Under the pieces are notes generated by a model. It did not search any database, had not been told where the DNA came from, and was given only the letters and a program-made list of their open reading frames with translations. Below, piece by piece: positions 25,001 through 33,442 of a stretch of 64,000 nucleotides of DNA (positions within the stretch are counted from its first letter, which is position 1; the number at the start of each line of letters is the position of its first letter). Position numbers and translations under genes: made by a program. Origin of the DNA: an uncultured Mediterranea sp. (GTDB lineage Bacteria; Bacteroidota; Bacteroidia; Bacteroidales; Bacteroidaceae); assembly GCA_945641355.1 (NCBI GenBank), contig CALZEQ010000001.1, forward strand, positions 124,001 to 188,000, written 5' to 3'.

Positions 25001-25286
25001 AGCCACTACAATGCCTTTGGTAGACTGGGCAGTAGAGGATGGCTCTTTCCTGCGGGTAAACAATGTGACCGTTGGATACACTGTGCCCAAGGCTTTGCTC
25101 AGCAAAATGAACATTCAGAACGTACGTCTCTATCTGACAGGGTATAACCTGTATTGCTTTACCAAGTACAAAGGAACAGACCCTGAAGTGGACTGCTGTA
25201 CGAGCACACCGATGACTCCAGGTATCGACTATGCCGCTTATCCCAAGAGCCGTTCGTTTGTGGCCGGTATCAATGTTACTTTCTAA
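22068..25286 (+). CDS. SusC/RagA-type TonB-linked outer membrane transporter
   Basis: A 1072-residue outer membrane porin that imports oligomers with the SusD lid and TonB energy. It has a signal peptide (about residues 1-26, ending GVSAQ) and a CarboxypepD_reg-like beta domain (about 29-105). The plug contains ALQGKMAGVQI, NSPLYIVDGFP and the signature SSTAIYGARGANGVIIITTK (about 210-235); a long TonB-dependent barrel ends in NVTF. No N-terminal STN domain is present, so direct anti-sigma signalling is unlikely. SusD follows after 22 bases. No glycoside hydrolase, sulfatase or regulator lies beside it, so the ligand is open. Confidence 0.95.
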   Translation: MSNKMNNARALLLLLWVAVTSIGVSAQNVTVRGTVTDKTGETVIGASVVEKGNTGNGTITDIDGNYTLTLPANASIVFSFVGYKTHEEPVKGQQTINVVMEDDSQALEEVVVIGYGTVQKKDLTGSVSSVSAKQLESIPVSNASEALQGKMAGVQITTTEGSPDADVKIRVRGGGSLSQDNSPLYIVDGFPVASISDIAPTDIQSVDVLKDASSTAIYGARGANGVIIITTKSGAEGKTQVNFGVTYGIRKAAKQVGVLDAYNYALYQYELDQTGTSYGAYKDLEIWKSVEGNNWQDELFGRTGNQQQYNVSVSGGSKTTKFNISYTRNDEKSIMYGSGYSKNNINAKLNTEINQWLTLDFNARLTQQKINGLSGGADNESSKAYSLVARAITHSPIKALNEDSEDDENSTNARYNPLERVESTYKQQRRFRQDYNVGVNWEPFKGWKFRSEFGYGWKFDDTDQVWGYKATANSKFGHGGLPQAYLTNVDNKNWRNANTLTYDNKKMFGGRDRLNVMVGHEVSSSQDTKKYVTAVDFSKDATTTEILAALGNGTALPTSTYIGIKDNLLSFFGRANYTLMDKYLFTFTMRADGSSKFASGNQWGYFPSAAVAWRVFDESFMESTREWLSNLKLRVSYGTAGNNRIPSGSMYTTYSVAETTDKGIYFDDNLAVVLKHGSYLSNPSLKWETTISRNLGIDFGFFNNRLSGALDFYWNTTKDLLMKTTIASSSGYSFQYQNMGQTSNKGVELQLDAVLVDNKDFSLNFNFNISYNQGKIDKLAGSKFWQSSGWAGTAIAGIEDFLLEEGGRLGEVYGYETDGFYTADEFVFDEVKGTYALKEGIPDCGGLIGKIAPGSIKLKADENGEFKKVRLGNTVPKVSGGFGLNGRWKNFDFNAFFNYSLGNKIVNATKLGSSFYSGSSKNWNLNDNFELARRYSWIDPTNGVNLLSSASIKEHGAAWTVNRLNEVNANAGIWNPAGATTMPLVDWAVEDGSFLRVNNVTVGYTVPKALLSKMNIQNVRLYLTGYNLYCFTKYKGTDPEVDCCTSTPMTPGIDYAAYPKSRSFVAGINVTF

Positions 25287-25308
25287 TCCCATCATAATAT
25301 ATGCAACA

Positions 25309-27213
25309 ATGAAAACAAGCATCAAATATATCACCGTTTTAGGAATAAGTGCCATGACGTTGGCTTCCTGTTCCGACTTTCTAAATCAGACTTCGCCTTC
25401 TGAAATGACGGGTGAGGCTGTATTCAACTCACTTACTTACACCCAACAAGCCCTTAACAAAGTCTATGCCGGCCTGACCAAGGATGAGACTTATGCACAG
25501 GTGGTGCCATTACTGCTTGGGTTGAACTCGGACATTGAATTGGTTGATGGCCTGGGTGAGTCGGGCGTCAACAGCAATAACGAACGTGGAGTTTGCAACT
25601 ATGTGCCTCAGTTGAACTGGAGCAAGATTGACCGTAACTGGACGGGCATGTACGAAGCCATAGAGAATGCCAATATCGTTATCGAAGGTATTGAAAGCAG
25701 TTCGCTTGTAGCCAATGATGAAAGTTCGGCCAAGAAGATGCAGGCATTCAAGGGAGAAGCACTGACGTTGCGTGCCATGCTCTATCTTGACTTGATTCGG
25801 GTCTATGGCGATGTGCCGATGAAATTTGAGACCACCCGTTCGGACGGATCCAATATCTATCTGGCCAAGAGCGATCGTGATGAAATCTTTGAACGTCTTA
25901 TCAGCGATTTGGAAGAGGCTGTCACTTGTCTGCCTTGGGCGGGTGAATCGGGTTATACCACTGAACGTATTACCAAAGGGTTTGCGCATGGCCTGTTGGC
26001 ACGCATTGCCATGACGTATGCAGGCTACTCAATCCGCGAGAAGAATAAGAGTGGTTATGAGACGTTGGCAGGCAGTGATGCCACCTATCCCACGCAACGC
26101 CCTTCGGCAGACAAACGCCGCCAACTCTATGAATTGGCCGTGAAGCATCTGGATACCTTGATTGCCAGTGGAGTGCATCGCCTGAATCCCTCTTATGAGG
26201 ATGAGTGGTACCTCATCAATCAGCTGACGTTGGACCAGACTTATCAGGAGAATCTTTATGAGGTGGCTCATGGCGTCAGCTTCTCAGGTGAGTTGGGCTA
26301 CACAGTCGGCGTGCGCATCAACGGAAAGACCACTTACTATGGTGCCAAAGGCAACTCTTCGGGTAAGATGAAGTTGACTGCCGCATTCTTCTGGAGCTTT
26401 GACAAGAATGACCTCCGCCGTGACCTGAACTTTGCCAACTTTGAAATCAAGGAGGGCGAGAATGGTAATACGGTTGAGAATATGGCCAGCAATTCTCCCT
26501 TCGGCCTCTATGTGGCTAAGTGGGACGTGCGCAAGATGACGGACAAGTGGTTGGCTGCAGCACGTGCTTCGGCTGACAAGGTGGCCACCGGCATCAACAA
26601 TGTGCTGATGCGTTATTCTGATGTGCTGTTGCTCTATGCCGAAGCCTTGAACGAACTGAATGGAGCTGATGCTGTAGGACCTACTTGTGGCTTGAGTGCC
26701 CGCGAAGCACTCCGACAGGTGCGTGCACGTGCATTTGATGCTTCGCACAAGGCTGAGGTCAACCAATATGTAGATGCCTTGGGCAGTGGCGAAGCTTTCT
26801 TCCAGGCATTGGTGGATGAACGGGCTTGGGAATTGGCCGGTGAGTGCGTACGTAAGTGGGACTTGATACGCTGGGGACTCCTTTCTGACAAGATAGAGGA
26901 GTCAAAGGCCGCCTATCTGCAGTTGATAGCCGAGGCTCCGCAGAAACTCTATTATAAGATGAAGGCCGATGTGCCGGGTGAGATAGATCCTGCCAGCATC
27001 TGTTGGTACGAAGAACCTGTCGTTACCGATGGGTATAAAAGTGTGGATTTCTGGGGTAAGGAAGATCCGGTGAGCGGAAAAAACGTCAACGACAATCTGC
27101 CCTTTATCAGTATTGGTTTGAACAATAAGGTGAAGAACCGTCATGTGTTCCCTTTGGGAACAACTACGATATCAAACTCTAATGGTACGTTGCAAAACTC
27201 TTACGATTTTTAA
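25309..27213 (+). CDS. SusD/RagB-type nutrient-binding lipoprotein
   Basis: A 634-residue surface lipoprotein that caps the SusC porin. The signal peptide ends in a lipobox LASCSDF (Cys near residue 19), followed by the SusD N-terminal TPR-rich domain (LNKVYAGLT, KGEALTLRAMLYLDLIRVYGDVP) and the RagB/SusD C-terminal domain, including VLLLYAEALNELNG and ERAWELAGECVRKWDLIRWG. I placed the start at 25309, where the peptide becomes a proper lipoprotein signal; the longer frame reads back into susC. It is co-transcribed with the flanking genes. Confidence 0.95.
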   Translation: MKTSIKYITVLGISAMTLASCSDFLNQTSPSEMTGEAVFNSLTYTQQALNKVYAGLTKDETYAQVVPLLLGLNSDIELVDGLGESGVNSNNERGVCNYVPQLNWSKIDRNWTGMYEAIENANIVIEGIESSSLVANDESSAKKMQAFKGEALTLRAMLYLDLIRVYGDVPMKFETTRSDGSNIYLAKSDRDEIFERLISDLEEAVTCLPWAGESGYTTERITKGFAHGLLARIAMTYAGYSIREKNKSGYETLAGSDATYPTQRPSADKRRQLYELAVKHLDTLIASGVHRLNPSYEDEWYLINQLTLDQTYQENLYEVAHGVSFSGELGYTVGVRINGKTTYYGAKGNSSGKMKLTAAFFWSFDKNDLRRDLNFANFEIKEGENGNTVENMASNSPFGLYVAKWDVRKMTDKWLAAARASADKVATGINNVLMRYSDVLLLYAEALNELNGADAVGPTCGLSAREALRQVRARAFDASHKAEVNQYVDALGSGEAFFQALVDERAWELAGECVRKWDLIRWGLLSDKIEESKAAYLQLIAEAPQKLYYKMKADVPGEIDPASICWYEEPVVTDGYKSVDFWGKEDPVSGKNVNDNLPFISIGLNNKVKNRHVFPLGTTTISNSNGTLQNSYDF

Positions 27214-27263
27214 TACAGCGAACAGGGCCGGCCGACACGTGCCTGCCATAAATCAAGATAGGT

Positions 27264-28895
27264 ATGAATAAAATACAATATATCGCCTTGTCGGGAGCGG
27301 CATTGCTCCTGACGGCTTTCACCGCCACTTCGTGTGACGATGCTAATGACTGGAGTACGGATGCCTCTTATGACCGTCTCTTCAGTTCTCCCAAAATCAG
27401 TGTCTCTGCCAATGCATTGGATGCAGAAGTTACTTTCACAATGGTGCCCAATGCTGAGTATTACGTCATTGAGGTCAGTAAAGATTCGCTTTATGATGCG
27501 GTTTCTATGGGTAGCACAACCTCATCCATTCTCTATGGGGAAGACAAGAGTATAGTCAAGTCACCCTTCACTATTGACGGACTGGATAGTGACAGCAAAT
27601 ACTTCTTGCGTATCAAGTCGTATGCGGCAGGCAAATCAGAATCTCTTTGGGGATATCTGACGGACAAGAGTTTCAAGACCCGTACTGAACAGATTATCAA
27701 CTATTATATGCCTGCCGCTGAAAAGATTACGCTGGGTTGGCCGGCTGGCTCTGTTGTAGACAGGGTGGAAATCTGGGATGCTACCGGTGCCGTGGTACAA
27801 GCGGTGATGCTGACTGCTGACCAGATTGCCGAAGGCCGTGTAGTGGTAGAGGGTCTGACGCAGCTGACGGATTATACCGCTGTGCTCTACAAGGGTGACG
27901 TGAAGCGTGGTATGATTGGCTTTACCACACCGGCTAAGGTGCCCGATGCTGATGTGGTGAAATACCTCGCCGAGGGTGACTCCATTAACAATACATTGTT
28001 TGAAGAAGTTGCAGCAGCCGGACATGCCAGTTTGACCCTTGCTTTGCCGGTAGGTAGTGAGTACTACAACATCAATACGCTGAATATTCCCGATGGACTG
28101 TCAGTCACATTCTTCGGATTGAGTGGAGGTGTGCAGCCCCGTTTGGGTGTCAAGAGCATCAATGTGGCCGGTCAGCACGACTACATCCGGTTTGAGAACA
28201 TAGAAGTCTACAAGGGTCAGGATGAAGAGGGAAATGTCACCACGTTAGACTATTTATTCAACCAATCGGAGGCATGTGAAGTGGGTGAGCTGGCGTTCAG
28301 CAACTGCTTCATTCACGGCTTGAAGAATACACCGGTCCGTCTGCAAGGTAGTGCTGAGAAAACCATCCGACAACTTACCTTCTCCAACTCTCTGCTTTAT
28401 GGTGCCGAGAGCCGTAGCTACAGTTTGGTTCATGTCGATGCAAGCAGCGGTAAGGGCAAGATAGAGAATATCCTCTTCAGCCGATCTACAGTGGTCTATA
28501 CCGGTAAGTGCTTCGTCTATAGCAAGAATACCGATTTTACATCTCTTATACTTACCGATTGTACCTTTAGTAAGATGATGGGTAGCGGTGACTATCTGTT
28601 GGATTGTGCCAGCACTAAGTACGGTCCTTCCGAAGGAGTCAAGATGACGAACTGTATTTTCGGTAGTACCAGTGATGTGGCCAAGGGCATCCGTTCGTCT
28701 GCTTCGGTTGATGTCACTAATTGCTATCAGACTGCCGACTTCAAATTGACGGGTAATCTTTTTGACGGCTTGACGGATTACGAAGGTGGTGAAACAGCCC
28801 TCTTCAAGGATCCGGCCAACCGTGACTTCACCATCATCGATGGCGGTTTTGCCGGTAAACAGAGCTGTGGTGATCCCCGCTGGTATATGGAGTAA
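27264..28895 (+). CDS. DUF4957/DUF5123 beta-helix surface lipoprotein
   Basis: A 543-residue lipoprotein (lipobox TATSCDD, Cys near residue 24) in the place usually taken by a SusE/F-like glycan-binding protein. Residues about 40-215 form two fibronectin III-like domains. From about 235 a right-handed parallel beta-helix follows (DUF4957, IRFENIEVYKG; then DUF5123), and the C-terminus ends CGDPRWYME, the GDPRW signature of this family. Related proteins occur in pectin-type loci and resemble pectate lyases, but no catalytic residues can be assigned. It is the last gene of the SusC/D operon, closed by a strong terminator. Confidence 0.8.
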   Translation: MNKIQYIALSGAALLLTAFTATSCDDANDWSTDASYDRLFSSPKISVSANALDAEVTFTMVPNAEYYVIEVSKDSLYDAVSMGSTTSSILYGEDKSIVKSPFTIDGLDSDSKYFLRIKSYAAGKSESLWGYLTDKSFKTRTEQIINYYMPAAEKITLGWPAGSVVDRVEIWDATGAVVQAVMLTADQIAEGRVVVEGLTQLTDYTAVLYKGDVKRGMIGFTTPAKVPDADVVKYLAEGDSINNTLFEEVAAAGHASLTLALPVGSEYYNINTLNIPDGLSVTFFGLSGGVQPRLGVKSINVAGQHDYIRFENIEVYKGQDEEGNVTTLDYLFNQSEACEVGELAFSNCFIHGLKNTPVRLQGSAEKTIRQLTFSNSLLYGAESRSYSLVHVDASSGKGKIENILFSRSTVVYTGKCFVYSKNTDFTSLILTDCTFSKMMGSGDYLLDCASTKYGPSEGVKMTNCIFGSTSDVAKGIRSSASVDVTNCYQTADFKLTGNLFDGLTDYEGGETALFKDPANRDFTIIDGGFAGKQSCGDPRWYME

Positions 28896-28928
28896 TCCAT
28901 TTTCAGAATCGGTCTAATACGATAATGT

Positions 28929-28967
28929 GCGCTCTCTGAAAGGAATGTCAGACCTTTCAGAGAGCGC
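28929..28967 (+). terminator. Terminator of the SusC/D operon
   Basis: Perfect 15-base arms, GCGCTCTCTGAAAGG (28929-28943) and CCTTTCAGAGAGCGC (28953-28967), with a nine-base loop and a short TTTGTGT tail, 34 bases after the last gene. Confidence 0.88.
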
Positions 28968-29040
28968 TTTGTGTCTGAACGTTATACATGAAAAAAGGAG
29001 ATAAACACCTGTGACCGGTATTTACCTCCTATTCGATTGG

Positions 29041-29113
<73 letters not shown>

Positions 29114-29206
29114 GTTGCTCTTGGATTACGGGGTGCAAAGGTACATCTTTATTTGAATCTGCAAAAGGATTTGGCATTTTTTTTTAGGATTATGAAAATA
29201 ATATCT

Positions 29207-29214
29207 TACCTTTG
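29207..29214 (+). promoter_or_regulatory. -7 element of the SLBB gene promoter, followed by a long leader
   Basis: TACCTTTG fits the consensus. Transcription from about 29221 gives a leader of about 165 bases before the ATG at 29386. The leader holds a short hairpin, CAAGTT-CGTC-AACTTG (29292-29307). Long leaders before polysaccharide genes are used by NusG-like antiterminators in Bacteroides, but no such gene is present here. Confidence 0.55.
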
Positions 29215-29385
29215 TCGCCGATAACAAATAGTGAAACAAAGCCTTGCAACTGCAGGTCTTTAATGAAATATCAGTTAACTCAAGTTCCGCAAGTTCGTCA
29301 ACTTGCTGTCAGTGGACATCTTGTCTATCCATACTCTGGACTATTGGCAACATGTAAAGGATATGCGAAACTTAAATCAATGAAT

Positions 29386-31881
29386 ATGCGTAAATTTATT
29401 GCTTTATTATTTTTGACTTTCACTTTTGCAGGGACGGTTTTTGCCCAGCAGATGTCAGATGACCAAGTGGTTCAATATGTGAAGAGTGCCCAGAAGATGG
29501 GGAAGAGCCAAAAGGAGATTACTGCAGAATTGATGCGTAGGGGGGTAACGAAAGAGCAAGTGACTAGAATTAAAGAGAAGTATGAATCTTCGCAAACTGA
29601 AACCTCGCAGGAAAGCAGCGAATCTACCTTGCGTATGCGACAGCGGAAGGAAGATTATCAGGAAGGTCAGTTCAATTCAAAAAAATATCGGGATTATATA
29701 ATAGAAAGAGAACCAAGTACCTTGGAAATGATGTTGGCAGAGAGTGAGGAGGATTCATTGCTGGTAGCCAGAAAGGATTTGGATAATGCTTTGACTCCTA
29801 AAGTTGATCCTACGTCACAAATCTTTGGGCACAATATCTTTACAAGCGAAAATTTGACCTTTGAACCCAATATCAATGTGGCTACTCCTGCCAATTACCG
29901 TTTGGGTCCGGGTGATGAGGTAATCATAGATGTTTGGGGGGCTTCAGAAACTACAATCCGCCAGACTATTTCGCCGGAGGGAAGCATCTTAGTAAGCAGT
30001 TTGGGACCGGTTTATCTTTCTGGAAAGACCGTGACAGAGGCTAATAACTATCTGAAACAGGAGTTTGCACGTATCTATTCGGGTGTGACAGGTGATGCAC
30101 CTTCTACGCAGGTGAAGTTGACATTGGGCGAGATACGTACTATTCAAGTCAATGTGATGGGGGAAGTGCTGGTGCCTGGTACCTATAGCCTTTCGTCTTT
30201 TGCTTCGGTGTTCCACGCTCTTTATCGTGCCGGAGGGGTTAACGATATCGGTAGTTTGCGAAGCATTAAGGTGGTACGCAACGGAAACGTTGTGGTCGAT
30301 TTGGATGTGTATGATTTCTTGATGAAGGGCCGGATGAAAGATGAAGTACGCCTGCAAGACGATGATGTGGTGTTGGTTGAACCTTATCAATCGTTGGTTC
30401 AGATTTTAGGGAAAGTGAAGCGTCCGATGTATTATGAATTGAAACAGAATGAAACTGTAGCCTCTTTGTTGAAATATGCCGGTGGATTTACGGGTGATGC
30501 TTACAAGAAAGCCATCCGTGTAATTCGGAAAAGTGGACGTGAACATCAGATTTTTAATGTGGATGAGATGGATTTTTCTGTATTCAGACTTGAAGATGCA
30601 GACTTGCTGTCGGTAGACTCTGTATTGCAACGTTTTGAAAATCGCGTAGAGATACGAGGGGCCGTTTATCGGGAAGGGTTGTATCAGTTGAATGGTACTG
30701 TCAATACGGTGAAGCAGTTGATTCAAAAAGCAGAAGGATTACGTGGAGATGCATTTCTGAATCGGGCCGTTCTGGACCGGGAACGTGAGGACTTTACGCA
30801 TGAAATCATTCAGGTGGATGTTAGAGGACTGTTGAATGGGACGACTGCAGACATCCCTTTGCAGCGTAATGATGTGCTTTATATTCCAAGTATACATGAC
30901 TTGAAAGAAGAACAGACGCTGACTATTCATGGTGAAGTGGCCAACCCAGGAACCTATTTCTTTTCAGAAAATATGACTGTTGAGGACTTGATTGTGCAGG
31001 CGGGAGGTCTTTTGGAGTCGGCTGCTACGGCAAAAGTAGAGGTGGCTCGTCGAGTCAAGAATCCCCAAAGTACGAATTTTTCTACTACCGTCGGCGAAAG
31101 TTTTTCGCTTGACTTGAATGATGGACTGACATTGGGTGAAGTGGGCAGAGACTTTCATCTGCAGCCTTTCGATGAAGTGTATATCCGTAAATCTCCGGCT
31201 TATCATCGTCAGCAGAATGTAACGGTGGGTGGTGAAGTGTTGTTTAGTGGCAGTTACGCTTTATCCAAAAAGAATGAACGTTTAAGCGATCTGATAAACA
31301 AGGCGGGAGGGGTGACTCCTGATGCTTATGTGAAGGGAGCACGCTTGATTCGTCAGATGACAGAGGAGGAGATACGACGTAAGGAAGATGCCATACGTAT
31401 GGCACAACAGGGAGCCGGTGATTCCATCTCCATCAAAAAACTGGACACCTCAGATACCTATTCCGTGGGTATCAGTCTGGAGAAGGCATTGCAGAGTCCT
31501 GGTTCCGACTATGACATGGTGTTGCGTGAGGGGGATATACTTTATGTGCCTGAATATGTAAGTACAGTGAAAATCAACGGTGCTGTGATGTATCCGAATA
31601 CCGTATTGTATAAGAAAGGTGAAGATTTACGCTATTACATCAATCAGGCCGGTGGATTTGGTAATGATGCCAAGAGACGTAAGGCGTATGTAGTTTATAT
31701 GAATGGAACGGTATCAAGATTGAGGTCTGGTAACAATAAAGCTATTGAACCGGGTTGTGAAATTATTGTGCCGAGTAAGGATTCCAAGAAGAAGATGACT
31801 CCCGGTGAGATTATTGGAATGGGAACCTCTGCCGCCTCATTGGCTACTATGATTGCTACGTTGGTCAATTTGTTTAAATAA
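29386..31881 (+). CDS. SLBB-domain polysaccharide export protein (Wza-like)
   Basis: An 831-residue outer membrane export protein. It has a signal peptide (MRKFIALLFLTFTFAGTVFA), a helical N-terminal region with a charged linker, a poly-export domain from NYRLGPGDEVIIDVWG (about residue 170), and then a series of SLBB beta-grasp repeats marked by GEVLVPGTYSL, GEVANPGTYFF, GGEVLFSGSYAL and GAVMYPNTVLY. A C-terminal hydrophobic helix (IIGMGTSAASLATMIATLVN) may span the outer membrane as in Wza. I chose ATG 29386 because upstream in-frame codons lack a signal peptide. No glycosyltransferases, tyrosine kinase or flippase are adjacent, so its polysaccharide is encoded elsewhere. Confidence 0.9.
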   Translation: MRKFIALLFLTFTFAGTVFAQQMSDDQVVQYVKSAQKMGKSQKEITAELMRRGVTKEQVTRIKEKYESSQTETSQESSESTLRMRQRKEDYQEGQFNSKKYRDYIIEREPSTLEMMLAESEEDSLLVARKDLDNALTPKVDPTSQIFGHNIFTSENLTFEPNINVATPANYRLGPGDEVIIDVWGASETTIRQTISPEGSILVSSLGPVYLSGKTVTEANNYLKQEFARIYSGVTGDAPSTQVKLTLGEIRTIQVNVMGEVLVPGTYSLSSFASVFHALYRAGGVNDIGSLRSIKVVRNGNVVVDLDVYDFLMKGRMKDEVRLQDDDVVLVEPYQSLVQILGKVKRPMYYELKQNETVASLLKYAGGFTGDAYKKAIRVIRKSGREHQIFNVDEMDFSVFRLEDADLLSVDSVLQRFENRVEIRGAVYREGLYQLNGTVNTVKQLIQKAEGLRGDAFLNRAVLDREREDFTHEIIQVDVRGLLNGTTADIPLQRNDVLYIPSIHDLKEEQTLTIHGEVANPGTYFFSENMTVEDLIVQAGGLLESAATAKVEVARRVKNPQSTNFSTTVGESFSLDLNDGLTLGEVGRDFHLQPFDEVYIRKSPAYHRQQNVTVGGEVLFSGSYALSKKNERLSDLINKAGGVTPDAYVKGARLIRQMTEEEIRRKEDAIRMAQQGAGDSISIKKLDTSDTYSVGISLEKALQSPGSDYDMVLREGDILYVPEYVSTVKINGAVMYPNTVLYKKGEDLRYYINQAGGFGNDAKRRKAYVVYMNGTVSRLRSGNNKAIEPGCEIIVPSKDSKKKMTPGEIIGMGTSAASLATMIATLVNLFK

Positions 31882-31895
31882 AAGGAGAGAGATTT

Positions 31896-32228
31896 ATGTA
31901 TACGGTCATCAAACGTATGGAGGTTTCAGCCTCCCACAGTTTGTCTCTATCTTATCGTAGCAAGTGCGAAAATCTGCATGGGCATAACTGGATTATCACC
32001 GTCTATTGCCGCGCAAAAGAACTGAATGCGGATGGTATGGTGGTGGATTTCAGTCATATCAAGCAGGAGGTAAAAGGACGGTTGGATCATCGTAATCTCA
32101 ATGAAGTGCTTCCATTTAATCCTACTGCAGAAAATATAGCCCGTTGGATTTGCGAGCGTATTCCTGAATGTTTTAAGGTGGAAGTACGTGAATCCGAGTC
32201 GAACATCGCTATCTATGAGAAAGATTAA
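31896..32228 (+). CDS. queD: 6-carboxy-5,6,7,8-tetrahydropterin synthase
   Basis: Second step to preQ0 and queuosine: converts 7,8-dihydroneopterin triphosphate to 6-carboxytetrahydropterin. The 110-residue protein has the zinc histidines (VSASHS, His14; and HGHNW, His28 and His30) and the catalytic Cys24 in SKCENLHGH. Further motifs are VVDFSHIK, LDHRNLNEV and PTAENIARWI. Length is normal. It begins 14 bases after the export gene and overlaps queE by 14 bases, so queD and queE form a coupled pair. Confidence 0.95.
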   Translation: MYTVIKRMEVSASHSLSLSYRSKCENLHGHNWIITVYCRAKELNADGMVVDFSHIKQEVKGRLDHRNLNEVLPFNPTAENIARWICERIPECFKVEVRESESNIAIYEKD

Positions 32229-32760
32229 CGAGATATTCTATAGCCTTCAGGGAGAGGGGTTCCATACAGGTACGCCGGCTGTTTTTATCCGTTTTTCCGG
32301 ATGCAATCTGAAATGTCCGTTTTGTGATACCCGTCATGAAGAGGGAGTGATGATGTCGGATGAAGAGATAATGGTCGAGGTACTGCGCTATCCGGCAACG
32401 ATGGTGATTCTGACGGGAGGAGAACCCTCTCTATGGGTAGATGCTGGTTTGGTAGAGTGCTTGCACGAGGCAGGCCGTTTTGTCTGTATCGAGACGAATG
32501 GAACGCATGCGTTGCCGGAGAACATCGATTGGGTGACCTGCTCACCTAAGCAAGGAGGAACGCTGAGGCTGCGTAGGATAGATGAGGTTAAAGTGGTGTA
32601 TGAGGGTCAGGATATTGCTCCTTATGAGAATTTGCCTGCCCGACATTTTTTCCTCCAGCCCTGTTCGGGAGCCAATATCGAAGCTACAGTTGCTTGCGTC
32701 ATGCAGCATCCCCGTTGGCGGTTGAGCTTGCAGACACATAAGTTGATTGGTATTGCCTGA
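32215..32760 (+). CDS. queE: 7-carboxy-7-deazaguanine synthase
   Basis: Radical SAM enzyme turning 6-carboxytetrahydropterin into 7-carboxy-7-deazaguanine. The 181-residue protein starts MRKINEIFYSLQGEGFHTGT. It has the C-x3-C-x2-C cluster motif in FSGCNLKCPFCDT (Cys30, Cys34, Cys37), the ILTGGEPSL motif and a short C-terminal half as in the small QueE type. The start at 32215 lies inside the end of queD. It ends in front of a bidirectional hairpin shared with hsp20. Confidence 0.94.
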   Translation: MRKINEIFYSLQGEGFHTGTPAVFIRFSGCNLKCPFCDTRHEEGVMMSDEEIMVEVLRYPATMVILTGGEPSLWVDAGLVECLHEAGRFVCIETNGTHALPENIDWVTCSPKQGGTLRLRRIDEVKVVYEGQDIAPYENLPARHFFLQPCSGANIEATVACVMQHPRWRLSLQTHKLIGIA

Positions 32761-32790
32761 TGGAACCAACATTAGAGGAGATGATAAAAA

Positions 32791-32820
32791 AAGAGGGTAC
32801 GAAAGCATTCGTATCCTCTT
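32791..32820. terminator. Bidirectional terminator between queE and hsp20
   Basis: The arms AAGAGGGTACGAA (32791-32803) and TTCGTATCCTCTT (32808-32820) pair with one G-T. A-rich sequence before and T-rich sequence after allow termination from both sides. Confidence 0.8.
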
Positions 32821-32848
32821 TCTGAGTCTATTAAGTCAACACACTGGC

Positions 32849-33289
32849 TTATTTCACATCAATCACCTTCTTTGCCTTTTCCTTTTCTTGAGCAGTGAAC
32901 TTAGGCAAGTTGATGTTCAGTACTCCGTTCTCTACGTTGGCTGAGATTTTCTCTTTGTCCACATCGTCTGGCAGAATCATGGTCTGTTGGAACTTTGTGT
33001 ACGAGAACTCACGGCGCAGGTAGCGTCCTTCTGACTTAGCCTCTTTGTTCTCCTCCTTGTGCTCGCTTTTCTTTTCCATGGCAATGACCAGATTGTTCTC
33101 TTCGTCGATGTGAACGTTAAAGTCCTCTTTGGTCATGCCCGGAGCAGCAAGTTCCACCTTGTACTCTTTCCCTGTTTCAAATACGTTGATGGCGGGAGCC
33201 GTAGCATTGGCTTTTTCCATCCATTCGTTGTCAAAGAAATCGTTAAAAATACTCGGTAACCAATTCTGGTTTCTTCTAACTGGCATCAT
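32849..33289 (-). CDS. Small heat-shock protein, Hsp20/IbpA family
   Basis: ATP-independent holdase chaperone that binds unfolding proteins. The 146-residue product has a short N-terminal arm, an alpha-crystallin domain (about residues 32-130) and a short C-terminal extension. Motifs include VELAAPGMTKEDFNVHID, RREFSYTKFQQTMILPDDVD and the A-x-x-x-N-G-V-L pattern in ANVENGVLNINLP. It is a single gene. Upstream lies a near-consensus sigma-54 promoter and a cluster of palindromes, which suggests control by an enhancer-binding protein rather than by a normal housekeeping promoter. Confidence 0.94.
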   Translation of the reverse strand: MMPVRRNQNWLPSIFNDFFDNEWMEKANATAPAINVFETGKEYKVELAAPGMTKEDFNVHIDEENNLVIAMEKKSEHKEENKEAKSEGRYLRREFSYTKFQQTMILPDDVDKEKISANVENGVLNINLPKFTAQEKEKAKKVIDVK

Positions 33290-33404
33290 AGTTCTAATCT
33301 CCTATTGTTTAAGTTATACATGTTAGTTTTTGTTTCGGACTGCGTTTCAGGGGCTTCCCGGCTTGTTGGCCTGTCAGCTCTCGAACCGCTGTTCACTAAT
33401 TGTA

Positions 33405-33422
33405 TTGCAAACTCGGTGCCAA
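33405..33422 (-). promoter_or_regulatory. Sigma-54-type promoter of hsp20
   Basis: The minus strand reads TTGGCACCGAGTTTGCAA. This matches the -24/-12 consensus TGGCACG-N4-TTGCA except for one base, with the required ten bases between the invariant GG and GC. Transcription would begin near 33395, giving a leader of about 105 bases to the hsp20 ATG. No TAnnTTTG element competes at a sensible position. Confidence 0.75.
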
Positions 33423-33442
33423 TCGGAATGTGATGAATTATT

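Noticed and set aside
29263..29385. Earlier start codon at 29263 for the SLBB protein
   Set aside because: The added 41 residues are not signal-peptide-like, while the ATG at 29386 begins a proper signal peptide.
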